NCBI GenBank assembly: GCA_964498075.1 | Contig: CAZCGA010000055.1 | Location: 1-36,944, forward strand | Length of the DNA stretch: 36,944 bases | Direction of reading: 5' to 3' | Source of the DNA: CAZCGA01 sp964498075 | GTDB taxonomy: Bacteria > Desulfobacterota > Binatia > HRBIN30 | Shown: one piece after another, positions 14,912 through 22,417 of the stretch | How the letters are laid out: each line of letters opens with the position of its first letter | Numbering within the stretch: position 1 is the first letter of the stretch | The notes under the pieces: model-generated | What the model saw: the letters and a program-made list of their open reading frames with translations, nothing else | Databases searched by the model: none | Told to the model about the DNA's origin: nothing | Made by a program: the position numbers and the translations under genes

Positions 14912-15115
14912 GTAATGCTTCTCCTCGTTGCCGGGGGGACCGACGAATTCGACGCGGCAATCGAACGAGCAAATGCGCTTCGCGCGGAAATCCTCGAAGG
15001 ACCAAGAGTGAACCCCAACGCGAACCACCGAGAGTTCTGGCTTCGAGATCCTGACGGTTACGTCGTTGTCATTGCCGGCCCATACGGCGATCTCGGCGCG
15101 GTGCAATCGAAATGA
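14912..15115 (+). pseudogene. C-terminal half of a glyoxalase/VOC-family protein
   Basis: Sixty-seven residues from an ATG at 14912 match the second half of a VOC domain: F-D-A-A-I-E-R-A, then P-R-V-N-P-N, then R-E-F-W-L-R-D-P-D-G-Y with the metal-binding Glu region, and I-A-G-P. The first half, with its metal His, is absent; upstream codons in this frame show no VOC features. Without a partner half this is probably a 5'-truncated remnant. Confidence 0.6.
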
Positions 15116-15116
15116 C

Positions 15117-15190
15117 GCCCAACCCTTCCACTGAGCGGACCGCCAAACAGCTACGCTGTTTGGCGTCCACTCATGTCAAACCTTAGGGAG
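15117..15190 (+). other. attC-like hairpin after the VOC remnant
   Basis: GCCCAAC at 15117-15123 is a perfect RYYYAAC box one base after the VOC stop codon. A long hairpin follows, with CGCCAAACAGC pairing GCTGTTTGGCG and GGA pairing TCC around one unpaired C on the left arm. The 3' core is poor (CTTAGGG in place of GTTRRRY). It fits a decayed attC; a transcription terminator is the alternative. Confidence 0.45.
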
Positions 15191-15213
15191 CAGGCGAGCG
15201 GGTTCTTCTTTAG

Positions 15214-15714
15214 ATGACCGACGAAATCGCGGCGTACGGACTGTCGGCTCCGATCCTACGATTCCCCCGGCAGCGCTTCTCAGGTCAGGAGAATCGGGGC
15301 GTCACTTACATGTACGTCTCGAAGCCTGCAATTCCCCGCGTCCGCGGGCAGTCTCCCATTCTGTACGTCGGCAAGACGGAGCAATCGATCGCAAGGCGGA
15401 TTCAGGACGAGACGCGTTCGAACAACACGCCCGGTAACACTCAGAACACCAACATCAGGTTGTCAGCCGTATTCGCCGAGGTCGCCCGATCCGGTCACTC
15501 GATTGAGACGTACTTCACCAAGGGCCTGGCGTTTACTCCCTCGACGGCCGACCGAGACGCTATGCTCGCCATCCTGCAAGTCTGGGACAAGCGAGCGTGG
15601 GTCGAGTTGACGCGGAATGGTTCTCCGGCCGCGGGCCTGTCGATCGAGAAGTTCGTACTGTGTCACTACGCCGCCGCTCACTTGGAGCTGCCGCCAATGA
15701 ACAATTCTATGTGA
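15214..15714 (+). CDS. Hypothetical protein with GIY-YIG-like N-terminal motif
   Basis: 166 residues from the ATG at 15214. The segments V-T-Y-M-Y-V (residues 30-35) and I-L-Y-V-G-K-T (49-55), followed by Q-S-I-A-R-R-I with conserved-looking Arg, resemble the two strands and first helix of GIY-YIG nucleases. The rest (residues 75-166) I do not recognise. If the assignment holds it could be a mobile-element or defence nuclease, fitting a cassette. The ribosome binding site is weak. Confidence 0.5.
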   Translation: MTDEIAAYGLSAPILRFPRQRFSGQENRGVTYMYVSKPAIPRVRGQSPILYVGKTEQSIARRIQDETRSNNTPGNTQNTNIRLSAVFAEVARSGHSIETYFTKGLAFTPSTADRDAMLAILQVWDKRAWVELTRNGSPAAGLSIEKFVLCHYAAAHLELPPMNNSM

Positions 15715-15834
15715 CTCTCGGGCACGACTGGAGCTTGATGAGGATCAAGCGTTTGCAGCCGGCGGCAGCTGGCGAGAGAATGAGCCGCCGCGGCTGAAAC
15801 GCGGTTGTTGAGCGGCGCGATCTGCGAGGTGCCA

Positions 15835-16284
15835 ATGACGGATGAACTGCTTCACGGTGGCTGTATGTGCGGCGCGGTGACGTACGAAGTCAGGGCGCCC
15901 TTCCTGCGCTTCGCGCACTGCCATTGTTCGCGGTGTCGTAAGGCCACGGGCAGCGCCCACGCGTCGAATCTCTACGTAGCGCCGGACCAGTTCACGTGGA
16001 CGTCAGGGCGCGATCAGATTGTTCGCTTCGATCTTCCCACGGCACGCAGCTTCGCCACCACGTTCTGCAGGCGATGCGGCGCGCCGCTTCCCCATCACAC
16101 GCGAAGCGGGCGGGAGATCGTCGTGCCTGCCGGTTCTCTCAACGAGGAGCCGAGTCTCCGCCCGCAGGCTCACATATTCTGGGACTCGCGCCCAAGCTGG
16201 TCGTGCGGCCACGATGAGCTACCTCGTCACGCTGAGTACGCGGACGACTGGAGGAGCGATGCGCGCCCCCCAACAAGCCGCTGA
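15835..16284 (+). CDS. GFA-family (Gfa/CENP-V fold) zinc-binding protein
   Basis: 149 residues from the ATG at 15835, preceded by GAGGT. Zinc ligands stand out: G-G-C-M-C-G-A-V-T-Y at residues 8-17, H-C-H-C-S-R-C-R-K near 28-36, and F-C-R-R-C-G-A-P near 79-86. This is the full set for the family of the glutathione-dependent formaldehyde-activating enzyme. Most members have unknown substrates. It is a complete, stand-alone gene. Confidence 0.88.
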   Translation: MTDELLHGGCMCGAVTYEVRAPFLRFAHCHCSRCRKATGSAHASNLYVAPDQFTWTSGRDQIVRFDLPTARSFATTFCRRCGAPLPHHTRSGREIVVPAGSLNEEPSLRPQAHIFWDSRPSWSCGHDELPRHAEYADDWRSDARPPTSR

Positions 16285-16307
16285 AGCTGCCGGCCGCAGG
16301 CTTCAGC
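16280..16307 (+). terminator. Hairpin at the end of the GFA-family gene
   Basis: GCTGAAGC (16280-16287) pairs with GCTTCAGC (16300-16307) around a GC-rich loop, overlapping the stop codon. There is no U-tract, only CAAAAC, so it may be a weak terminator or an mRNA-stabilising stem. Confidence 0.35.
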
Positions 16308-16427
16308 AAAACGACCTGCCCACGCCCTATCGGGTCGTGGTAGCATCACGCCCGCGGCCGCAGCTTTGCGGCGACCGTTTAGCTTCCACCATTGGCAGCC
16401 GCACGGGGCTTGCGGCATAGGGGTTGA

Positions 16428-16670
16428 ATGCAGCAGACGGTGATTCCCGAGCCGCCCGGATTCGCGGAGCTATCCAAGGCTGAGCAGGTTCGATACCTGC
16501 AGGAACTCTGGGACCGCATTGCCGAATGGCCCGGAGAAATCCCGGTTCCGGAAGGCCATCTGGAACTTGCAGAGGAACGCCTCGCTGGATACCGGCGTGA
16601 CCCGAGTCGGGCTCGCTCAGCATACGAAGTCATCGATCGTCTGGCCGACAACGCTAAGAACCGGCGGTGA
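16428..16670 (+). CDS. Addiction-module antitoxin (TIGR02574/Unstab_antitox type)
   Basis: 80 residues from the ATG at 16428. It fits the small antitoxin family that pairs with ParE/RelE toxins: L-S-K-A-E-Q-V-R-Y-L-Q-E-L-W-D-R-I-A near residues 16-33, then P-V-P-E-G-H-L-E-L-A-E-E-R-L-A, and a C-terminal charged tail with S-A-Y-E-V-I-D-R-L. Its stop overlaps the start of a broken toxin (GTGA), so it is now an orphan. Confidence 0.8.
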   Translation: MQQTVIPEPPGFAELSKAEQVRYLQELWDRIAEWPGEIPVPEGHLELAEERLAGYRRDPSRARSAYEVIDRLADNAKNRR

Positions 16671-16745
16671 CCGAGTAGCGGTTGATCTCGGAGCCGTCCA
16701 CCGATCTCGATGTGGAGGCGGCGTTCGAGTCGTACGAGAACGATG
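16667..16745 (+). pseudogene. ParE/RelE-type toxin remnant
   Basis: From the GTG at 16667 the frame reads V-T-E-stop-R-L-I-S-E-P, then D-V-E-A-A-F-E-S-Y-E-N-D-E-R. ParE/RelE toxins begin M-T-x-[YR]-R-L-I-x-x-P with D-[IV]-E-x-A-x-x-[WY]-Y, so the TAG has replaced an early residue. Homology ends after about 25 codons where the HEPN gene starts. The toxin has both a nonsense codon and a 3' truncation. Confidence 0.7.
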
Positions 16746-17312
16746 AGCGACGAAATCGAGCAGTACGTTGCCGAGCTGCAGCACACAGTGACCACTGCCT
16801 GGCTAAATTACGAAATCTGGTGGGTATACAAAAGCACTGATACGCGCCCGGAGTACCTGGACACCATGAACAGGTACACCCTGTTCTTTCAGACGTCACT
16901 GCACGCCCACTTCGTTGCCCTCCTCGTTGAGCTCTATCGGCTGTATGAAACGAGGCAAGATACGTACAACATCCCCACCTTCCTGAAGCTCCTTAAGGAG
17001 CGCAACGCAATCCCGGAGGCGACAGCGGACGCCCTCGCCACGATGTACGCCGAAGCCAAGCCGCTTTGGCTGAAGGTGAACGCGCTTCGAAACAAAGCCT
17101 TCGGGCACCGCTCAAAGGCCCACTCAGTCGCAGAAGTCTTTGCAGAGGCCCGGGTAACCCCAAACGAGCTCCGCGATCTTGCCGAATTGACCCGGAGGCT
17201 ACTCAACACGGCCACCCAAGCCTGGGCTCGGAGCACGCATGTTTTCGATCTGAGCTCCCGCGCAGACACGCTGCAAATGTTGCGGGATCTCAAGACCGGC
17301 CACAAAGGCTAG
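16743..17312 (+). CDS. HEPN/AbiU2-like protein
   Basis: 189 residues from the ATG at 16743. It is all-helical in look. The motif L-R-N-K-A-F-G-H gives R116-N117 and H122, an R-x5-H pattern of HEPN RNases, within L-W-L-K-V-N-A-L-R-N as in the AbiU2 group. HEPN proteins cut RNA in phage defence and toxin-antitoxin systems; AbiU2 relatives come from abortive-infection loci. It begins exactly where the upstream toxin homology stops. No antitoxin of its own is evident. Confidence 0.65.
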   Translation: MSDEIEQYVAELQHTVTTAWLNYEIWWVYKSTDTRPEYLDTMNRYTLFFQTSLHAHFVALLVELYRLYETRQDTYNIPTFLKLLKERNAIPEATADALATMYAEAKPLWLKVNALRNKAFGHRSKAHSVAEVFAEARVTPNELRDLAELTRRLLNTATQAWARSTHVFDLSSRADTLQMLRDLKTGHKG

Positions 17313-17420
17313 TCACGCCATTGAGAGGGACACTATGACAACGGGACTCGCACTGTGCGGTGCGCGGCCGGCCGATCGCGAACGCTCGGCTTTCGCTCCG
17401 AGTTGAGCTATCGTGCGCGT

Positions 17421-17624
17421 ATGACTTTCAAAGTCGAGATCGAGCGCGAGGAAGACGGTCGGTGGATCGCTGAGGTCCAGGAGTTACCAGGTGTGCTCGT
17501 GTACGGGGACTCGGCGGAACAGGCGCGGGCCAAGGCGCAGGCACTCGCGCTTCGGGTTCTTGCCGATCGACTCGACAACGGCGAGGCGGTACCCTTTGAA
17601 AGCGTTTCGTTCGCCGCGGCATGA
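17421..17624 (+). CDS. hicB: HicB-family antitoxin
   Basis: 67 residues from the ATG at 17421. F-K-V-E-I-E-R-E-E-D-G-R-W-I-A-E-V-Q-E-L-P-G-V is the partial RNase-H-like HicB fold, followed by the helix A-R-A-K-A-Q-A-L-A-L-R-V. The C-terminal DNA-binding domain of longer HicB proteins is absent, as in many short members. The stop overlaps hicA (ATGA). Antitoxin-first order is opposite to many hicAB loci. Confidence 0.88.
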   Translation: MTFKVEIEREEDGRWIAEVQELPGVLVYGDSAEQARAKAQALALRVLADRLDNGEAVPFESVSFAAA

Positions 17625-17836
17625 GCCAATGGGCGAGTGTCCCTGCGCGACGGGTCTTCGCGGCGCTGCTGCGGATCGGTTGGACCGAGAAGCGAAGACC
17701 GGGTGGTTCCCACCACGTGCTGTCGCGACAGGGATGGCCTGACTACGTGTGGGCCTTTCATGACCGAGAAGAGATCGGACCGAAGATGCTCGCGAGGATC
17801 TCAAAGCGCACCGGTCTGCGACCAGACGACCTCTGA
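17621..17836 (+). CDS. hicA: HicA-family mRNA interferase toxin
   Basis: 71 residues from the ATG at 17621. The double-stranded-RNA-binding-like fold is complete: V-F-A-A-L-L-R-I-G-W, then G-G-S-H-H-V-L with the catalytic His31, and a C-terminal helix I-G-P-K-M-L-A-R-I. It would cleave mRNA unless held by HicB. This is the only toxin-antitoxin pair in the window with both halves intact. Confidence 0.88.
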   Translation: MSQWASVPARRVFAALLRIGWTEKRRPGGSHHVLSRQGWPDYVWAFHDREEIGPKMLARISKRTGLRPDDL

Positions 17837-18063
17837 GGGTGTCCAGCCTCACTCGGCGGCTGCAGGCGCCGGCGAGGAGCTCCGGGCGTATGAACGGTCG
17901 CGCTTGGGGTGGAACTCGGTGTCGATCTGCCGCCGCGCCTGAGCCACGACGGTCAGGTGGCTCGGCTTCGGGCTCTGGACTCGAGGGAATCCGCACCCGA
18001 CGCACTTGACCTCGCCGCACCATGTGCGGTACGGCCCTGGTGCGGAGAGGAGGTTCGTCCGCG
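17837..18063. other. Intergenic stretch with an unassigned minus-strand frame
   Basis: On the minus strand a frame reads W-C-G-E-V-K-C-V-G-C-G-F and runs about 60 codons to a stop near 17850, but has no usable start codon. It may be the end of a truncated zinc-ribbon-like gene. A strong ribosome binding site (GGAGAGGAGG, 18044-18053) serves the glycosyltransferase at 18064. Confidence 0.35.
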
Positions 18064-19056
18064 TTGCGGCTTTCTATCATAGTGGAGTGGGCGAACACGC
18101 GCTTGAACGGCGTGCCGCGGGCGTGGGCGCTCTTCGACGCTCTCGGCAGGCAGTGGCGGGAGCTCGTCGATCGAACCCACCCCGAGACGCTGCCGGACGC
18201 TGCCGTCCGCTTCCTCGACCAACTCGATCGTCGCGCCGAGCTGCTGGTCGTCTCCGGAGATGCTTCCGCCGCCGAGGTCGAAGGGGAGATCCGCGCTCGC
18301 CTTCACGAGCGCTTCGACATCAAGGTCCTCGTGGCCGCGGGTCTGGAGTACTATCCGTTGAAGAACCACGCCGCTCGGTGCGCAAGCGGAGACCTTCTTC
18401 TCTTCGTCGACAGCGACGTCTTGCCGGACGACGGCTGGCTGGCCCACCTTCTGGGTTCCTTCGGACAGGCTGGGGTCGATGTCGTCTGCGGCCAGACCTA
18501 CGTCGCGCCGACCGATCTGTTCGCCCGGGCCTTCGCGTTGGGCTGGACGTACCCGCCAAAAGACGAGTCGGGGAAGCTCTTCACGCCACGCAAGTTCTAC
18601 GCGAACACGATCGCCTTCCGGACGGAGATCTTTCTACAGGCGGGCGGATTTGCCTCGGTCGGCTCTCGTACCCGCGGCGCGGCCAGCCTCCTGGGCAAGG
18701 AGCTTGGCCGCCTCGGCATTCCAGTCTGGCAGAACCAGAGCGCTTGTGTCGATCATCCCCCGCCGTCGAGCTTCCGTCACCTGGCCGTCCGAGCCATAGC
18801 CCACGGGCGCGACCAGTACATGAAGCGCTCCGAAGCGCGGAACTTGTACGGCCTCGGGCGCAGCGTGGGACTGGCGGCGGGTCGCCTGGGACGCGGCTTC
18901 TACCGGATCTGCCGCCACGCGCGACGCGTCGGGCTGAGGCCATGGGAGCTGCCGGCCGCGTTGGCCATTTGCTCGAGCTACTACGCATTCTTCGCCCTCG
19001 GCGGCGTGCTGACGCACGTGAGCCCCCAAGCCATGGGGCGCCGCTTCCGGGTCTGA
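18064..19056 (+). CDS. Family 2 glycosyltransferase
   Basis: 330 residues from a TTG at 18064. I prefer it to the ATG at 18022 because it has GGAGAGGAGG ten bases upstream and gives the usual GT-A start (R-L-S-I-I-V-E-W-A-N). The nucleotide-sugar and metal site F-V-D-S-D-V-L-P-D-D-G-W is at residues 114-125. The C-terminal part has a short hydrophobic segment near 300-320 that may touch the membrane. It is first of three plus-strand genes with 16 bp to the next. Sugar and acceptor unknown. Confidence 0.85.
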   Translation: MRLSIIVEWANTRLNGVPRAWALFDALGRQWRELVDRTHPETLPDAAVRFLDQLDRRAELLVVSGDASAAEVEGEIRARLHERFDIKVLVAAGLEYYPLKNHAARCASGDLLLFVDSDVLPDDGWLAHLLGSFGQAGVDVVCGQTYVAPTDLFARAFALGWTYPPKDESGKLFTPRKFYANTIAFRTEIFLQAGGFASVGSRTRGAASLLGKELGRLGIPVWQNQSACVDHPPPSSFRHLAVRAIAHGRDQYMKRSEARNLYGLGRSVGLAAGRLGRGFYRICRHARRVGLRPWELPAALAICSSYYAFFALGGVLTHVSPQAMGRRFRV

Positions 19057-19072
19057 CGTTCCTGAGACGGCG

Positions 19073-19984
19073 ATGTCCGAGCCCTATCTGGCGCTCTGCG
19101 CCATCTTCCGCGACGAAGCGCCCTATCTGGCCGAGTGGATCAACTTCCATCGCCTCGTCGGCGTCGAGCACTTCTTCCTCTACGACAACGGCAGCGCCGA
19201 CCGCCCGGAGACGGTACTCGGACCGTACCTCGACGCTGGTTGTGTCACCCTGCGTCCCTGGCCGGTGCCGTTCCACCTCAGCGCGGCGCGGCAGGCTTAC
19301 GCGGACTGCCTCGAGCGGGTGCGCGGGCGGGTACGCTGGCTGGCCTGCCTCGATCTCGATGAGCTCCTCTTCGCGCCCGCGGAGTGGACGCTGCTTCCGG
19401 TCCTCCGGGGGTACGAAGACTTCCCCGGTGTCGTCGTGCGCTGGCAGGTCTACGGCTCTTCCGGCCACCAGCGCGCGTCGGATGCGCCCGTCATCGCCCG
19501 CTTCAGCCGGCGGGCTCCGACAGAGTGGATCCGGAACCGCCGCGTCAAGTCGATCGTCGATCCGCTCCGAACTCTCCGGCCCGTCAATTGCCACCACTTC
19601 GTCTACCGCGACGGCGAACTTGCAGTCGACGAGAGGAAGGTGCCCGTCGACCTGACGCCGAGGCCGCGCTTCAAGAAGCGCCTGAGACCGCTGTACGGCC
19701 TGCTCGGTCCGGCGTTGCGCTTCTTCGATCCCTACGCAGCCACCGACATCACCAGCATGACGGTGTCGGTCGAGCATCTGCGGATCAACCACTACCCGAT
19801 CAAGTCGCGGCAGGAGTTCGAGAGGAAGGCGCGCCTCAAGGAGGGGAAGCAGCGCTACGACGGCGTCGACTACTTCGCCTACCACGACCACAACGAGGTC
19901 TTCGACCCGATCCTGTCGCGCTACCTCCCCCACCTCGGGCTGGGTGCGGGCATCTCGGGCGCGGGAGTGAGCGCCGCCCTTTGA
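19073..19984 (+). CDS. GT92/DUF23-like glycosyltransferase
   Basis: 303 residues from the ATG at 19073. The start L-A-L-C-A-I-F-R-D-E-A-P-Y-L-A-E-W (residues 6-22), then F-L-Y-D-N-G-S-A-D (35-43) and C-L-D-L-D-E-L (92-98) are hallmarks of the GT2-related group that includes GT92. The D-L-D binds the metal. The C-terminal I-N-H-Y-P-I-K-S-R-Q-E-F is also typical. It overlaps the following membrane protein by 4 bp (TTGA), so the three genes are one operon. Confidence 0.88.
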   Translation: MSEPYLALCAIFRDEAPYLAEWINFHRLVGVEHFFLYDNGSADRPETVLGPYLDAGCVTLRPWPVPFHLSAARQAYADCLERVRGRVRWLACLDLDELLFAPAEWTLLPVLRGYEDFPGVVVRWQVYGSSGHQRASDAPVIARFSRRAPTEWIRNRRVKSIVDPLRTLRPVNCHHFVYRDGELAVDERKVPVDLTPRPRFKKRLRPLYGLLGPALRFFDPYAATDITSMTVSVEHLRINHYPIKSRQEFERKARLKEGKQRYDGVDYFAYHDHNEVFDPILSRYLPHLGLGAGISGAGVSAAL

Positions 19985-21270
19985 CGCAGCGCGCGACCGT
20001 CACGGCTCTCCTCGCCGTACTTTCCCTTGTCCTCCATCTGACACTCGCGCGCCAGTTCGAGCGCGTCCATACATTCGAGCAGCTCAACGTGCTGTTTCAA
20101 GCCGACATCAGCAGCAGGTTGCTCGCCATCTCGGGCGGCAATCACCTGGGCATCAAGCATCCCAACCTGATGCCGTACTTCACGCCCCCGATCGCGCTGG
20201 TTGCGAAGGTGCTCGTCACGCTGAATCTGGCCAGCGGGCCCGAGGCCGAGCTGCGGCGGAGGCTGGGGACGGTGGTCGTTCCGGCGGCATCGGCCCTCAA
20301 GACGGCGCTCGTCGTCTCCCTCTTTCATGAGCTGGGATTTTCGTGGGCGGGGGTCACGGTTGCCACACTGCTCGAGATGATGTCCTTCAGCACCCTCATC
20401 TTCGGGAGCATCCCGGAGAGCTTCGGTCTCACCGCGCTGGCTTTGGCCATGGCGTATGCGTTCGCCGCCGGCTCGCGATCCGGGCTGACGTGGCGCCGGA
20501 CTACTCTCTGGGTCACCATCGGCGTCTTCGCCACGGGTATCACGCTGACCAACATCGCCTTGGTCGCGTTGCTCGTATGGGCCGCCGCGTGGGAGGCGGA
20601 TGCGCCCGTCGTGGCAACGACGGTCCGGGTGGCGGCCATCGTCATCGCGATCTTCGGAGTGACCGGTGTCAGTGCTTACGTGCTCGATCGTGTGCTGGTT
20701 CCACCCGAACCGTCCGCGGTCGCTGGCATTGCGGGGGCAGCAGCGCAGCGATTGGCGGCGCCGCTTCGAAGGGAGTTCAGGTATTTTGCACCCAGCCCTG
20801 TCCGGCGGCTCGGCCGCCTTCCGACGTCCGTAGCGAACGCCTTCGCCCCACCCACGGCCGAGAGCGTCGCCATCACATCCATCGTCGGAGGGCGGCACAA
20901 GCGTGGGTTCACGCTCGAGAGTTCGCCAAACATCTTCGGGCTCGACGACCCTCTCGGCTTGTCGATGTTCTTACTCCTCGTCGCCGGGGCATACTGCTCC
21001 CTCGCGACCCCTGCGAGCCGGCCCATCGCTACGGCATCCGTCGGCATCCTCGCATTCGGCGGGCTCTTCAACGTGTGGGGATCGGAGGCGCAGTTGTATT
21101 CGCAGCACTGGCATCTCGCTGCGGTCGTGCTGATCGCAGGCGTGATGAGAGCGCCCGGGTACGGCCGGCTGATGACCCTGGTGCTCGGCGTGCTCACCCT
21201 CGTCGTTGCGGTCAACAATTTCATGCTGCTCCGCGCGATGCTCACCGCGCTGGCGACCGTGCCGCCATGA
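19981..21270 (+). CDS. Polytopic membrane protein, possibly GT-C-type glycosyltransferase
   Basis: 429 residues from the TTG at 19981, which overlaps the previous stop. About ten hydrophobic segments are visible. After the first helix a soluble loop holds G-N-H-L-G-I-K-H-P-N-L, in the place where GT-C enzymes keep their catalytic loop. I do not recognise the family. Co-transcription with two glycosyltransferases suggests a lipid-linked sugar transferase or a flippase-like partner. Its end faces the minus-strand operon with 9 bp between. Confidence 0.65.
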   Translation: MTQRATVTALLAVLSLVLHLTLARQFERVHTFEQLNVLFQADISSRLLAISGGNHLGIKHPNLMPYFTPPIALVAKVLVTLNLASGPEAELRRRLGTVVVPAASALKTALVVSLFHELGFSWAGVTVATLLEMMSFSTLIFGSIPESFGLTALALAMAYAFAAGSRSGLTWRRTTLWVTIGVFATGITLTNIALVALLVWAAAWEADAPVVATTVRVAAIVIAIFGVTGVSAYVLDRVLVPPEPSAVAGIAGAAAQRLAAPLRREFRYFAPSPVRRLGRLPTSVANAFAPPTAESVAITSIVGGRHKRGFTLESSPNIFGLDDPLGLSMFLLLVAGAYCSLATPASRPIATASVGILAFGGLFNVWGSEAQLYSQHWHLAAVVLIAGVMRAPGYGRLMTLVLGVLTLVVAVNNFMLLRAMLTALATVPP

Positions 21271-21279
21271 GTTGGCGGA

Positions 21280-22413
21280 TTAGAGCAGCGCCCCGGTGCG
21301 CACCACGCCGTCGATGTCGAACCGGTGCTGCGGCGCCGGCCCTGCCAGGGCGCGCCGCATCGCGACCATCACAGATGCAACGTCGGGCGGATCGCCTTCG
21401 ACGACTTGGGCGAGGGCGAGCGCCGCGAAACGCCTGGCGCGGAACCCCTGGTCCGACATGACGGGATCCGGCGCGAGCACCGCGCGGGCCCGCGCACGCA
21501 GGAGCGCGACGCAGGTGTTGTAGCCCGCCCGACTGATCGACAACGCGCCGCCGTCGAGAGCGCTTGCGAACTCCGGCCCGAATCGCCGGATGTCGAACGG
21601 GCCACGTTCTGCCGCCGCCGCGAGCGCCTCGAAGTCGGAGTCCGACGTGAAGGCCCCGGGAAAGACGACGAGCTGCATCGAGCCGAGCGCGCCGTCGGCC
21701 GCCAGACGCCGGAACGCCTCCATCGACGCGAGGAGAAACGCGAGGCCTCCGGCTCCGCCCCCACAGCTCAGGACCGCGTAGGGTTCCTGTACCGAAGCCG
21801 TCGGCGTCGAGGGCGGCGGCTGGATCACGAAGCCGGTGTACGCGACCGGAACCGGAAGATCCGCACAGCGAGCGAAGTGTTCCTCCAGACGCGTGAAGGC
21901 GGGATCGGCGTGCACGAGAATTCCGTCGAATCGAGAGCGCAGCCCGGCCAGAACACGCTCGGCGTACGCGTCGGGAGCCGTCTGCTCGTAGCGGGTCTGG
22001 CGGACCACGTCGCGCAAGGAGCAGAAGATGCGGACCGCCGGGTTGCACACCCGCGCCGCGTCGATTGCGGCGGCGACCTCCGCTTCGAGCTCCCATTTGC
22101 TGAAGGGGTAATGGTCGACCAGTACGACCTCGGGCCGGATGCGCTCGATCGCGCGCGTCAGCGCACGCACACGGTCCTCCAAGACCGAGCGGGTCGAAGC
22201 GGTGGTGTCGAGGGCGACGAGCGTTCCCCCGGTGCGGGCCAGGGGCGGCAGCCGCACGACCCGGAGCGCGGCGGGATCCCGCGCGTGCGGCACCGGTCGG
22301 CCGCCAGCGACGAGATGGACGTCGTGCGCCGCGCTCAAACCGCTAGCGAGCGCATGCATGCGGACGAAGTGCCCGACGCCGGACAGATGCTGCGCGTAGC
22401 AGAGGATGCGCAC
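21280..22413 (-). CDS. GT28/MurG-like glycosyltransferase (COG4671 type)
   Basis: 377 residues from the ATG at 22413. It begins M-R-I-L-C-Y-A-Q-H-L-S-G-V-G-H-F-V-R-M-H, the Gly-rich loop of GT-B enzymes of the COG4671 group. P-E-V-V-L-V-D-H-Y-P-F closes the N-domain; the C-domain has S-C-G-G-G-A-G-G and S-R-A-G-Y-N-T-C, the nucleotide-sugar site. It is last in a five-gene operon, 4 bp after the Rieske gene stop. It may glycosylate the product of the upstream enzymes. Confidence 0.82.
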   Translation of the reverse strand: MRILCYAQHLSGVGHFVRMHALASGLSAAHDVHLVAGGRPVPHARDPAALRVVRLPPLARTGGTLVALDTTASTRSVLEDRVRALTRAIERIRPEVVLVDHYPFSKWELEAEVAAAIDAARVCNPAVRIFCSLRDVVRQTRYEQTAPDAYAERVLAGLRSRFDGILVHADPAFTRLEEHFARCADLPVPVAYTGFVIQPPPSTPTASVQEPYAVLSCGGGAGGLAFLLASMEAFRRLAADGALGSMQLVVFPGAFTSDSDFEALAAAAERGPFDIRRFGPEFASALDGGALSISRAGYNTCVALLRARARAVLAPDPVMSDQGFRARRFAALALAQVVEGDPPDVASVMVAMRRALAGPAPQHRFDIDGVVRTGALL

Positions 22414-22417
22414 GGCC

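Noticed and set aside
15807..15813. GTTGAGC core-like box before the GFA-family gene (a second one lies at 17404)
   Set aside because: Each fits GTTRRRY, but no matching RYYYAAC box at the right distance and no attC hairpin with extrahelical bases could be drawn.
17850..18040. Minus-strand frame with W-C-G-E-V-K-C-V-G-C-G-F
   Set aside because: It looks like a small zinc ribbon, but the frame opens after a TAG without a usable start codon. Noted only as a possible remnant.
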